Below are positions 34,998 through 42,901 of a stretch of 64,000 nucleotides of DNA, one piece after another. Location: positions 1,054,001 to 1,118,000 of the forward strand of contig NZ_CP083451.1 in assembly GCF_020080045.1 (NCBI RefSeq). Direction: 5' to 3'. The position numbers and the translations under genes were made by a program. The DNA is from Comamonas odontotermitis. Its GTDB lineage: Bacteria > Pseudomonadota > Gammaproteobacteria > Burkholderiales > Burkholderiaceae_C. Numbering within the stretch: position 1 is the stretch's first letter; the number at the start of each line of letters is the position of its first letter. The notes below the pieces were generated by a model that saw nothing but the letters and a program-made list of their open reading frames with translations, did not search any database and had not been told where the DNA came from.

Positions 34998-35032
34998 TTT
35001 GCCTTTATAAGATAAACCATCTTAAAGGCAAA
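34998..35032. promoter_or_regulatory. Inverted repeat upstream of the response-regulator gene
   Basis: The arms tttgccttta (34998-35007) and taaaggcaaa (35023-35032) are perfectly complementary around 15 bases. It lies between trpS and the response-regulator gene, about 27 bases before the start codon, and has no T-run in the direction of transcription. An autoregulatory operator is the simplest reading. Confidence 0.4.
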
Positions 35033-35127
35033 TCCAATCACCTACCCCAACTCATACAAATAACGAGCTGGCCTTCACCTATTCAACTGTTACAACATTT
35101 GGTTGCATTTGAAGTATAGGCAGCTAA

Positions 35128-36420
35128 TCAACTTTCCGCTATCTCTTTTAGAGCCAATTGCACGTCAGAAAGCGAAAAACTGTCGCCCAATTGCACGTTA
35201 TCCATGATCTGCCCCAAGGTTTCTGGTTGCGATTGCAACTGGGCGATCATCACACCCGCATCGCGTGGTGCATCAAATGCCTGGCTCTGCAGCAGTATGG
35301 CGCCATCTGCGCGTACCAGCTTGAAATAGAACTTGCCATCCTTTTCACGGTACTGCTTGAAGGATGCTGCCGCAGCCTTGGTGCTGACCTTGGCTGTGGT
35401 GGCGGTGGTCGCCACGGTCAGTGGCCTCAAACCAACGGCGCCGCGCAGCTTGTGCAAGAGCGGCTGAGAGTAGGCACGGGCCTTCTCGGCGCCTTGCAGC
35501 AAGATGGTCTCCACCTCCTGCGGATGGGCCATCAGGTCGTTGTAGCGCTCGCGCAGGGGCGCAATTTCGCGATCCACACATTCAAACAGCATGGTCTTGG
35601 CATCGCCCCAGGCAATGCCATCGGCGTAGGCCTGGCGCAGAGCTGCGGTTTCCCCATCGCTGGCAAAGGCCTGGTAGATCTGAAACAACGCCGATCCTTC
35701 CACATCCTTAGGCTCGCCCGGTGCCCGTGAATCGGTGACGATGGAGCCAATCAGCTTTTTGAGCTGCGCCTGTGTCGAGAACAGCGGAATCGTGTTGTCG
35801 TAGCTCTTGCTCATCTTGCGGCCATCCAGGCCTGCCAGGGTGGCTACCTGTTCATCGATCGCGGCCTCCGGCAGCGTGAAGAACTCGCCATACAGATGGT
35901 TGAAGCTCGATGCCATGTCGCGCGCCATCTCGATGTGCTGGATCTGGTCACGGCCCACGGGCACCCTGTTGGCGTTGAAGGCCAGAATGTCGGCACCCAT
36001 CAGCACGGGATACATGAAGAGGCCTGCCGTCACACCATCATCGCTGTCCTTGCCTGCTTCATGGTTCTTGTCCTGCGAGGCCTTGTAGGCATGGGCGCGG
36101 TTGAGCAGGCCTTTGCCGGTGACGCAGGTCAGAAACCAGGTCAGCTCGGGGATCTGGGGAATGTCCGACTGGCGGTAGAAGGTCACATGTTCAGGATCCA
36201 GTCCGGCGGCGAGCCAACTGGCTGCGATCTCCAGGGTCGAGCGATTGACGCGCTCAGGGTCCTGGCACTTGATCAGGGCATGGTAGTCGGCCAGAAAATA
36301 GAAATTCTCGACATCCTTGGCGCGACTGGCGGCGATGGCCGGGCGCATCATACCGGCATAGTTACCCAGATGGGGAGTGCCCGATGGGGTGATGCCGGTG
36401 AGGAAACGGGTTTTTTGCAT
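35128..36420 (-). CDS. trpS: Tryptophanyl-tRNA synthetase with C-terminal DUF1508-like extension
   Basis: This 430-residue class I synthetase charges tRNA-Trp. The HIGH equivalent is in TPSGTPHLGNY, the KMSKS motif is in GLDGRKMSKSYDN, and GADILAFNANRVPVGRDQIQH is the conserved core. The catalytic body ends at about residue 335, the usual bacterial size. The remaining 90 residues contain FKQYREKDGKFYFKLVRADG and an Ala/Thr-rich linker. That segment resembles a DUF1508/YegP-type small domain. The extended form seems typical of this bacterial family, and the extension's role is unknown. Confidence 0.94.
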   Translation of the reverse strand: MQKTRFLTGITPSGTPHLGNYAGMMRPAIAASRAKDVENFYFLADYHALIKCQDPERVNRSTLEIAASWLAAGLDPEHVTFYRQSDIPQIPELTWFLTCVTGKGLLNRAHAYKASQDKNHEAGKDSDDGVTAGLFMYPVLMGADILAFNANRVPVGRDQIQHIEMARDMASSFNHLYGEFFTLPEAAIDEQVATLAGLDGRKMSKSYDNTIPLFSTQAQLKKLIGSIVTDSRAPGEPKDVEGSALFQIYQAFASDGETAALRQAYADGIAWGDAKTMLFECVDREIAPLRERYNDLMAHPQEVETILLQGAEKARAYSQPLLHKLRGAVGLRPLTVATTATTAKVSTKAAAASFKQYREKDGKFYFKLVRADGAILLQSQAFDAPRDAGVMIAQLQSQPETLGQIMDNVQLGDSFSLSDVQLALKEIAES

Positions 36421-36565
36421 GGTTCTGTTATTGGGGAAATAAGCCGGGGTACAGGCTTTTTGCGTCTGTGCCCAGAGATATCAGTGGCGAGATGCAATGT
36501 AGCACTATCGTCCGAGCACCCATGGCGAGGCGTAATGGCGCTGTGCAGTTGCCATGCTAGCCGGT

Positions 36566-37219
36566 CTATAGAAAAAGCTTCAGGATGGTGTCCACGATCG
36601 CGTAGCCCACCGACATCAACGGACGCATCCAGACGGCGCTGATGACGCCGGCAACGACCAGTCCCATCACAATGAAAAAGCCATAAGGCTCGATCCGGGA
36701 AACCGCCTCGGCCTGCCGGTAGGGAAGCAATCCGACCAGCACACGGCCTCCATCCAGTGGGGGCAGTGGGAACAGGTTGAATGCCCACATCACCAGATTG
36801 ACCGCGATACCGGCCTTGGCCATGCCCAGGAAGAACGGCTCGTGCAGTCCGGTGATGGCCAGAATGCCCAGTACCACCGCCCAGAGCAGAGCCTGAATGA
36901 AGTTGGTGGCAGGGCCAGCCAGCGCGACCCAGATCATGTCGCGCTTGGGGTTTCGCAGATTGCCAAAGGCCACTGGCACGGGCTTGGCATAACCGAACAC
37001 AAAGGCACCCGAAGTCATGAAATACAGTGCCAACGGCATGACGATGGTGCCGATCGGGTCGATGTGCTTGATCGGGTTGAGCGTGATGCGCCCCAGCATC
37101 GCGGCAGTGTTGTCACCGAAATGACGAGCCACATAGCCATGCGCGGCTTCGTGCAACGTGATGGAAAACAGCACGGGCAGCGCATACATCAAGACGTTTT
37201 GGATCAGTTCAGGATTCAC
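36566..37219 (-). CDS. Site-2 protease family (M50) membrane metalloprotease
   Basis: This 217-residue protein has about five to six membrane helices. The zinc-binding HEAAH (23-27) is within the first membrane segment (LFSITLHEAAHGYVARHFGD) and the third ligand is in PLPPLDGGRVL. It is a short rhomboid-sized M50 protein without PDZ domains, so it is not RseP. It lies 145 bases upstream of trpS in the same direction. Its substrate is unknown. Confidence 0.9.
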   Translation of the reverse strand: MNPELIQNVLMYALPVLFSITLHEAAHGYVARHFGDNTAAMLGRITLNPIKHIDPIGTIVMPLALYFMTSGAFVFGYAKPVPVAFGNLRNPKRDMIWVALAGPATNFIQALLWAVVLGILAITGLHEPFFLGMAKAGIAVNLVMWAFNLFPLPPLDGGRVLVGLLPYRQAEAVSRIEPYGFFIVMGLVVAGVISAVWMRPLMSVGYAIVDTILKLFL

Positions 37220-37320
37220 AGGACGATGGTCACAAGGTTGTATGGTGTGTTGCGGTGCAGCAACCGAGGCAGTCTAGCCTATCAGGCTGGAAATGGCCCC
37301 TCGGTTGGCGAAACGGATAG

Positions 37321-37372
37321 AAATGCTATCAAAATAAAAGTTCCTGCGCGCACTGGCTGTACGCTGAAAGCC
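37321..37372. repeat. Dispersed repeat copy between the M50 and Sua5-type genes
   Basis: The sequence reads aaatgctatcaaaataaaag and continues with a GC-rich part (ctgcgcgcactgg). It carries the core GCTATCAAAA, which is the reverse complement of TTTTGATAGC. Confidence 0.4.
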
Positions 37373-37393
37373 CATTTTGCTTATAAAAGAATC

Positions 37394-38029
37394 TCATAGG
37401 CCAAGCTGCGCAAGTGGACCTCGCCCTTCGCGCACCACAACCGGAGCACCACCGGCGCCCATGGGGGTCAGATCCACGATGGTCGTGGGCTCCAGCGGGC
37501 AGGGGCCGGCGTCTACCACCAGTTCGATCTGTGATTCAAAGCGCTCACGGATTTCCTGCGGATCGTTCAAGGGCTCGGTCTCGCCGGGCGGGATCAAGGT
37601 AGTCGAGAGCAAGGGCTCGCCGTGCAGTTCCAGAAGCATCAATAGGCCCTTACGGTCGGGTACACGCAGGCCGATCGTCTTGCGGGAGGGGTGGCTGATA
37701 CGACGTGGAACCTCCTTGGTGGCATCCAGAATGAAGGTGTAGGGGCCGGGTGTGCCAAGCTTGAGGATGCGGAACTGGTGGTTGTCCACCATGGCGTAGC
37801 TGGCCAATTGCGAGAGGTCGCTGCACAGCAGTGTGAGCATGCGCTTCTCGTCGATCTGGCGGATGCGGCGCAGCCGGTCCACCACCTGCTTGTTGTCCAA
37901 CTGGCAGACAAAAGCGTAGCTGGAATCAGTGGGCACGGCCAGAATGCCTCCATCCTTGAGCATGGCCGCAGCCTGCTTGAGCAGGCGCGGCTGGGGATTG
38001 TCGGGGTGAACTTCAAAGTACTGGGCCAT
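37394..38029 (-). CDS. Sua5/YciO/YrdC-type L-threonylcarbamoyladenylate synthase family protein
   Basis: This 211-residue protein has the YrdC fold: a positively charged cleft and the blocks GGILAVPTDSSYAFVCQLDN, KLGTPGPYTFILDATKEVP and TIGLRVPDRKG. True synthases make the threonylcarbamoyl-AMP used for t6A37 modification of tRNA. The sequence is closer to the YciO branch, whose members may act differently. The PHP gene 83 bases upstream on the same strand is a common neighbour. Confidence 0.88.
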   Translation of the reverse strand: MAQYFEVHPDNPQPRLLKQAAAMLKDGGILAVPTDSSYAFVCQLDNKQVVDRLRRIRQIDEKRMLTLLCSDLSQLASYAMVDNHQFRILKLGTPGPYTFILDATKEVPRRISHPSRKTIGLRVPDRKGLLMLLELHGEPLLSTTLIPPGETEPLNDPQEIRERFESQIELVVDAGPCPLEPTTIVDLTPMGAGGAPVVVREGRGPLAQLGL

Positions 38030-38067
38030 GGTGGTACTCCGGATGGGGAATTGTTTTTGCTCTTATC

Positions 38068-38109
38068 TTGATAGCTGTTGGCATTTGATGTGCAAGCGCA
38101 ACAGCCGCA
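38068..38109. repeat. Dispersed repeat copy between the Sua5-type and PHP genes
   Basis: It reads ttgatagctgttggcatttg and then tgcaagcgca, the two blocks of the dispersed family. Confidence 0.45.
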
Positions 38110-38111
38110 TT

Positions 38112-38972
38112 TCATGGATGGATGATACGCGCTTGCAGCGCATCCCACACGGGCGTTACGCCGGCGGGCAACGGAGGGAGGGCGCCAAAGTCGGTGCTCG
38201 ACTCTGCCGGGCTGTGGAAGTCCGAGCCACGCGAGGCGTACAAGCCAAACTCGCGGGCCTTGTCCGCGTAGCTGCCGTATTCGTGAGGAAAGTGGCTGCC
38301 GGTGACCACCTCCACGCCTTGGCCGCCATGCTGTTTGAACTCGGAGAACAGCACATACTCCTCGGTGGCGTTCAGCCGGTAGCGCGCGGGGTGAGCCAGC
38401 ACGGCCATGCCGCCGGCGTCCACGATCCAGCGGACGGCATCGTGCAGCCGGGCCCAGCGGTGCGGCACGAAACCGGGTTTGCCTTCCACCAGATAGTTGC
38501 GAAAGACTTCATTCGTATCGCGGCAGACCCTGGCATCCACCAGAAAGCGCGCAAAATGCGTGCGTGAAATCAGATCGGGGTTGCCTACGTAGCGCAAAGC
38601 GCCTTCGAATGCGTCTGCAATGCCCGCCTGGGCAAGACCGGCCGCCATTTCGCGTGCGCGCTGCTCGCGGCCGCCCCGAGTGCGGGCCAGCCCTGCCTGC
38701 AGAGCGGCGTTGTCCGCATCGAAACCCAGGCCGACAATGTGCACGGTGGTTTCGATGAAGGTGACCGAGATTTCCACACCAGTCAGGAAGTCAAGACCCG
38801 CTGCGCTTGCCGCTTGTTGCGCCTGGGCCAGACCGCTGACTTCGTCATGGTCGGTCAGTGCCCACAATTGCACACCGCATTCGCTGGCGCGCGCAACCAA
38901 TTGCACCGGCGTCAGGGTTCCGTCGGAGAAGGTGGAGTGGCAATGCAGGTCAGCGTTGAGAGTAGAAGGCAC
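38112..38972 (-). CDS. rnm: PHP-domain phosphoesterase, RNase AM/YciV type
   Basis: This 286-residue PHP metalloenzyme carries the metal-binding motifs DLHCHSTFSDG (residues 8-18), LTDHDEVSG, GVEIS, HPARY and the late SDFH. The family hydrolyses 3',5'-nucleotides and also acts as a 5'-3' exonuclease on short RNA and the 5' ends of rRNA. Length and motifs match the YciV/RNase AM group. It is the first gene of the minus-strand run with the Sua5-type protein. It is divergent from the amino-acid ABC operon. Confidence 0.9.
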   Translation of the reverse strand: MPSTLNADLHCHSTFSDGTLTPVQLVARASECGVQLWALTDHDEVSGLAQAQQAASAAGLDFLTGVEISVTFIETTVHIVGLGFDADNAALQAGLARTRGGREQRAREMAAGLAQAGIADAFEGALRYVGNPDLISRTHFARFLVDARVCRDTNEVFRNYLVEGKPGFVPHRWARLHDAVRWIVDAGGMAVLAHPARYRLNATEEYVLFSEFKQHGGQGVEVVTGSHFPHEYGSYADKAREFGLYASRGSDFHSPAESSTDFGALPPLPAGVTPVWDALQARIIHP

Positions 38973-39083
38973 CGCTACATTGTAGGCGTGCAGGCCGATA
39001 GGCGCTTCTGGATTCCCAAAGCCCGGCCAGGTTGAGCCCTGGCGCCCCCGTCGAAAGTCGGTATTAACCCCTAAATTGTCAGT

Positions 39084-39104
39084 TTTTCGTCAGTCTGACG
39101 AAAA
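39084..39104. promoter_or_regulatory. Perfect 21-bp palindrome, putative operator of the amino-acid module
   Basis: The arms ttttcgtcag (39084-39093) and ctgacgaaaa (39095-39104) are exact reverse complements with a single central T. A one-base centre cannot make an RNA hairpin loop, so this is a DNA-binding site in form. It lies 104 bases upstream of the binding-protein gene. The Lrp-type regulator of the same operon or an unlinked dimeric regulator could bind it. Confidence 0.6.
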
Positions 39105-39207
39105 TATTGATGCATCTCGACGTTTTGTATTTTTCACCAGGGTTTTCAGAGGAATACACTGTCGGTTTTTACATTGCGCGGTGCAACACTGCGAGCGGGG
39201 AATCAGA

Positions 39208-40041
39208 ATGTTTGCTGTCAAAAGGTGGATGGGTGTGGCCGCGCTGGCGGTTGCTGGCGTTGCGGTCGCGGGCACAGCCATGGCGCAGGAGTCGACCATG
39301 GAACGCGTCAAGCGTACCAAGGAGTTGCGCGTGGGGACCGTGGCTGGCGCGATTCCTTACTTCAACAAGGATCTGGTCTCGCAAAAATGGGAAGGCTTTG
39401 GCCCCGATTTTGGTGAAAGCCTGGCCAAGAAGCTCGGCGTGCAGGTCAAGTTTGTGGAAACGACCTGGGGCAATTCCGTGCTGGACCTGCAGTCCAACAA
39501 GATCGACCTGATGTTTGCCCTGGCGCCGACACCGCAGCGCCAGGAGGTGGTGAATTTCTCCAAGCCCCTGTTGAACAATACCTTCACAGCCGTGTGCAAG
39601 AAGGGCCATGAGCCGGTCAAGACCTGGGAGCAACTGAACAAGCCGGAGGCCAAGGTCGTCGTGGACATTGGCTCCAACCAGGACCAGTTCGCCACCCGCG
39701 CGCTGCCCAAGGCCAGCATCTCGCGCCTGGAAAGCTCGGGCGCTGCCACCATGTCGGTGCAGACGGGCCGCTCCGACTGCCAGGTGCTGGTGGTGCTGCT
39801 GTCGCAGCCACTGGTTGCCAAGCGCCCCGATGTGGGCACGGTGTATGTGCCAACGCCTGTCGAGACCGCCAACACCAATGTCGGTCTGCGCAAGGAGGCG
39901 AACAAGGATTTCGAGAACGCCGTGAATGAGTGGCTGGATGAGGCCCGCAGCAAGGGTGAGATCCAGTCCGTGGTGCTCAAGAACATGGAAAAGCTCGCCG
40001 GCGTGAAGGCCGACGCCTTCCCCAAGGAAGTGAAGTTTTAA
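39208..40041 (+). CDS. Amino-acid ABC transporter substrate-binding protein
   Basis: This 277-residue periplasmic protein is of the polar amino-acid binding family (solute-binding family 3). The signal peptide is VKRWMGVAALAVAGVAVAG with cleavage near AMA/QE. The mature part opens with LRVGTVAGAIPYFNKD. LQSNKIDLMFALAPTPQRQE is the usual ligand-site region. The ATG at 39208, behind GGGGA, is chosen. It is first in an operon with a permease, an ATPase, an Lrp regulator and a racemase. The neighbouring D-amino-acid dehydrogenase and racemase suggest an acidic or D-amino-acid ligand (inference). Confidence 0.92.
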   Translation: MFAVKRWMGVAALAVAGVAVAGTAMAQESTMERVKRTKELRVGTVAGAIPYFNKDLVSQKWEGFGPDFGESLAKKLGVQVKFVETTWGNSVLDLQSNKIDLMFALAPTPQRQEVVNFSKPLLNNTFTAVCKKGHEPVKTWEQLNKPEAKVVVDIGSNQDQFATRALPKASISRLESSGAATMSVQTGRSDCQVLVVLLSQPLVAKRPDVGTVYVPTPVETANTNVGLRKEANKDFENAVNEWLDEARSKGEIQSVVLKNMEKLAGVKADAFPKEVKF

Positions 40042-40076
40042 GCATGTACATGCATGGGCCCCAGGCCTGTGCGACG

Positions 40077-40109
40077 CACCCCGGCATGGCATTGCGCCGT
40101 TCCGGGGTG
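40077..40109 (+). promoter_or_regulatory. Intercistronic hairpin after the binding-protein gene
   Basis: The arms caccccgg (40077-40084) and ccggggtg (40102-40109) pair perfectly over a 17-base loop between the binding-protein and permease genes. Such hairpins commonly protect the upstream mRNA and let the binding protein be made in excess. Confidence 0.5.
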
Positions 40110-40133
40110 TATGCGTTCAAGGTTGGTTGAGAT

Positions 40134-40802
40134 ATGTACGAATGGGACTTTGGCTTCCTCTGGAAGTACCGCACCTTGCTGGTGGGTGGAATCGGTTACA
40201 CCCTGCTGTTCACGGTGATCTGTGTGCTGGGCGGGCTGGCGATCGGACTGGTCGCGGGGCTGGGTCGGCTCTCGCGCCACAAAGTGGTCACTGTGCCGCT
40301 GCGCGCCTTTGTGGAGGTGTTCCGCTGCACGCCGGTACTGGTGCAGCTGGTGTGGTTCTACTATGCGCTGCCGGTGCTCACCGGCATCGAGATGAGCGCG
40401 CCGGTGGCGGCTGCGCTGTGCCTGTCGCTGTATGGCGGGGCCTTCTATTCTGAAATCATCCGGGGAGGCATCATCTCCACGGACATTGGCCAGACCGAGG
40501 CCGGCCAGGCCATCGGCATGACGCGCGGGCAGGTCATGCGCCGCATCATCCTGCCACAGGCTTTTCGCAAGATGATTCCGCCGCTCGTCAACCAATCCAT
40601 TCTGCAGCTCAAGAACACTTCGCTGCTGATGGTGCTGGCAGTGCCGGATCTGCTCTACCAGGGCCAGGTGATTGCGCACGACACCTACCGTCCGCTGGAG
40701 GTCTACACCTTCATCGCGATTGCGTATTTCGTGATCCTGTTCCCGATCACCCTGTGGGCCAAGCGTCTGGAACACGGCAACCTGACTGCCAAGGAGGCCT
40801 GA
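40134..40802 (+). CDS. Amino-acid ABC transporter permease
   Basis: This 222-residue inner-membrane protein belongs to the HisM/GlnP permease family. It has about five helices, the FVEVFRCTPVLVQLVWFYYA segment and the EAA-type loop EAGQAIGMTRGQVMRRIILPQ that contacts the ATPase. Only one permease gene is present, so the channel is probably a homodimer. The next gene begins one base after its stop. Confidence 0.95.
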   Translation: MYEWDFGFLWKYRTLLVGGIGYTLLFTVICVLGGLAIGLVAGLGRLSRHKVVTVPLRAFVEVFRCTPVLVQLVWFYYALPVLTGIEMSAPVAAALCLSLYGGAFYSEIIRGGIISTDIGQTEAGQAIGMTRGQVMRRIILPQAFRKMIPPLVNQSILQLKNTSLLMVLAVPDLLYQGQVIAHDTYRPLEVYTFIAIAYFVILFPITLWAKRLEHGNLTAKEA

Positions 40803-40803
40803 G

Positions 40804-41577
40804 ATGCAGGACCAACCGCTCATTTGTATCAAGGGCCTGAAAAAGTCCTTCGGCAAGCTCGAAGTGCTCAAGGACATCTGCCTGGAAGTGAACCGCGGCC
40901 AGGTGGTTGCATTGATCGGCCCTTCGGGCTCGGGCAAATCCACTTTGCTGCGCTGCATCAATCTGCTGACGGTGCCGGACGGCGGTGACATCCGCGTGGA
41001 TGCGCAGTCGCTCGCCTTCAGCGGCAGCGCCACGCAACTGCCCAAGGACAAGGTGCTGGCCGGTTTTCGTGCGCGAACCGGCATGGTGTTTCAGCACTTC
41101 AACCTGTTTCCGCACATGAGCGTGCTGAAAAACGTGATGGAAGGGCCGATCACCGTATTGCGCCTGCCCAAAGCGGAGGCCGAGGCCCGTGCCCAAGCCT
41201 TGCTGCAGAAGGTGGGGCTGGCCGAGCGCGCGCACATGGTGCCCGATCAGCTCTCGGGCGGCCAGAAACAGCGGGTGGCCATTGCCCGTGCATTGGCCAT
41301 GCAGCCTTCGGTAATGCTGTTTGACGAAGCCACCTCGGCGCTGGACCCGGAGCTGGTGGGCGAGGTGCTGCAGGTCATCCAGTCGCTGGCGAAAGACGGC
41401 ATGACCATGATCCTCGTGACGCACGAAATCGCCTTTGCGCGCGAGGTGGCCGACAAGGTCGTCTTCATGCGCGATGGCGTGGTGGTCGAAGAAGGGCCGC
41501 CGTCACAAGTCATCGACAATCCGCGCGAGGAAGCCACGCGCAGCTTTTTGGGCCGTATCATCGGCCACACTGCTTAA
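40804..41577 (+). CDS. Amino-acid ABC transporter ATP-binding protein
   Basis: This 257-residue protein is the ATPase of the importer. The Walker A motif is GPSGSGKST, the signature motif is LSGGQKQR, Walker B is VMLFDEATSALDP, and the H-loop is VTHEIAFA. The sequence matches the GlnQ/HisP family used for polar amino acids. It lies one base after the permease and 16 bases before the Lrp-type regulator. Confidence 0.96.
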   Translation: MQDQPLICIKGLKKSFGKLEVLKDICLEVNRGQVVALIGPSGSGKSTLLRCINLLTVPDGGDIRVDAQSLAFSGSATQLPKDKVLAGFRARTGMVFQHFNLFPHMSVLKNVMEGPITVLRLPKAEAEARAQALLQKVGLAERAHMVPDQLSGGQKQRVAIARALAMQPSVMLFDEATSALDPELVGEVLQVIQSLAKDGMTMILVTHEIAFAREVADKVVFMRDGVVVEEGPPSQVIDNPREEATRSFLGRIIGHTA

Positions 41578-41593
41578 GAAGAGGGAACAAGGA

Positions 41594-42067
41594 ATGGATT
41601 TTCGACTTGACGACATCGACCGCAAGCTGCTCGCCTTGCTCCAGGCCGATGCCCGTGAATCCACGGCCAAGCTGGCCCGCAAGCTCAACCTGGCGCGCAC
41701 CACCGTCGTGGCCCGCATTGCGCGGCTTGAAAAGGAAGGCGTCATTGCCGGTTACGGGGTGCGCCTGGGCAGCAAGCTCGAGCAATCGGCTGTGCGAGCC
41801 TATTGCGGCATTTCCGTCATGCCCAAGACGGCGCAATCGGTGATGCAGGTGCTCGAAGGCATTCCCGAGGTGGAAGAAGTCTCGGCCGTTTCCGGTCAGC
41901 ACGACTACATGATCTTTCTGCGCTGCGACTCCAATGAAAAGCTCGACGCGCTGCTCGACCGCATTGGCCTGATCGATGGCATTCGGCAGACCTATACCTC
42001 GGTGGTTCTGAGCCGCAAGATCGACCGCCGCGGCGCACTGCCCACCATGCCCAACCTGGGCGGCTGA
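41594..42067 (+). CDS. Lrp/AsnC-family transcriptional regulator
   Basis: This 157-residue protein has an N-terminal helix-turn-helix (LDDIDRKLLALLQADARE and ARTTVVARIARLEKEGVI) and a C-terminal RAM/AsnC ligand domain (VEEVSAVSGQHDYMIFLRC). The ATG at 41594 follows GGAACAAGGA. It sits inside the amino-acid transport and racemase operon, with its stop overlapping the racemase start (TGATG). It probably senses the transported amino acid and controls this operon and the facing dehydrogenase. The 21-bp palindrome at 39084 is a candidate site. Confidence 0.93.
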   Translation: MDFRLDDIDRKLLALLQADARESTAKLARKLNLARTTVVARIARLEKEGVIAGYGVRLGSKLEQSAVRAYCGISVMPKTAQSVMQVLEGIPEVEEVSAVSGQHDYMIFLRCDSNEKLDALLDRIGLIDGIRQTYTSVVLSRKIDRRGALPTMPNLGG

Positions 42068-42756
42068 TGGGCTCCAGCCAAACCGCCGTCAGGCGGCCGG
42101 CGCCGTTTCTCGGCATTCTGATGCTGGATACGCGCTTTCCACGGCCTCCTGGCGATATCGGCAACCCGCAAACCTGGGCGGAGTTGGGTATTCCGGTCCG
42201 CATGCTGAAGGTCGAAGGTGCATTGCCGGCCAAGATTGTGCAGGAGGCCGATCCGCGCTTTGTGCAGCCCTTTGTGGAAGCCGCGCAGCAGCTGGAGGCT
42301 GAAGGCGCCGCGCTCATCTCCACCAGTTGTGGATTTCTGGCGGCTTACCAGGGCCTGCTGGCGCAAAGCGTGGCGGTGCCGGTGGTCAGCTCCAGCCTTC
42401 TGCAATGCGCAGACCTGCCCGTGCCCGGTGTCGTGACGATTGCTGCAGCGTCGCTGACCCCGCGCATCCTGCAGGCCGCTGGCGTACCTGCGGGAACGCC
42501 CGTGCAAGGCGTGGCGCCTGGCAGTGAATTTGCCACGCGCATTCTGCAAAACGAGGCCGACATGGACATTGTCCAAGCCGGGCGCGATGTGGTTGCCGCT
42601 GCAGTGGCACTGCAGCAGGCGCATCCCCAGATCCAATCCCTGGTTCTGGAATGCACCAACATGCCGGTCTACCGCGATGCCGTGGCGCAGGCAACGGGCC
42701 TGCCAGTGTGCGATGTGGTGAGCCTGCTGGCTGTGCGCTGGGCTGCCTTGGGCTGA
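42067..42756 (+). CDS. Aspartate/glutamate racemase family protein
   Basis: This 229-residue protein belongs to the Asp/Glu/hydantoin racemase superfamily, cofactor-independent enzymes with two catalytic cysteines. The candidates are the Cys in STSCGFL and that in LECTNMP. Its start overlaps the stop of the Lrp gene by one base. In this setting it may racemise an imported amino acid before or after the action of the facing D-amino-acid dehydrogenase (inference). A strong terminator follows 14 bases after the stop. Confidence 0.85.
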   Translation: MGSSQTAVRRPAPFLGILMLDTRFPRPPGDIGNPQTWAELGIPVRMLKVEGALPAKIVQEADPRFVQPFVEAAQQLEAEGAALISTSCGFLAAYQGLLAQSVAVPVVSSSLLQCADLPVPGVVTIAAASLTPRILQAAGVPAGTPVQGVAPGSEFATRILQNEADMDIVQAGRDVVAAAVALQQAHPQIQSLVLECTNMPVYRDAVAQATGLPVCDVVSLLAVRWAALG

Positions 42757-42761
42757 ACAGA

Positions 42762-42822
42762 CGCTATTCAAACCAAGCGCTGGCGTACATGGATTGCGCG
42801 CCAGCGCTTGGTTTTTGATAGC
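42762..42822. terminator. Bidirectional terminator formed by paired dispersed-repeat arms
   Basis: A perfect 15-bp stem (aaccaagcgctggcg 42771-42785 / cgccagcgcttggtt 42799-42813) with a 13-base loop is followed on the plus strand by TTTTT and then gatagc. The outer bases gctat and gatagc also pair. It separates the convergent racemase and D-amino-acid dehydrogenase genes and consists of two facing arms of the dispersed repeat. Confidence 0.8.
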
Positions 42823-42901
42823 AACGTTGGGGGTGACATCAAGCCCTCTGCTGCGTCACTTTGCGGCGCCGCGTGCTTGGCTTCCGCATCAATGACGCAG
42901 G

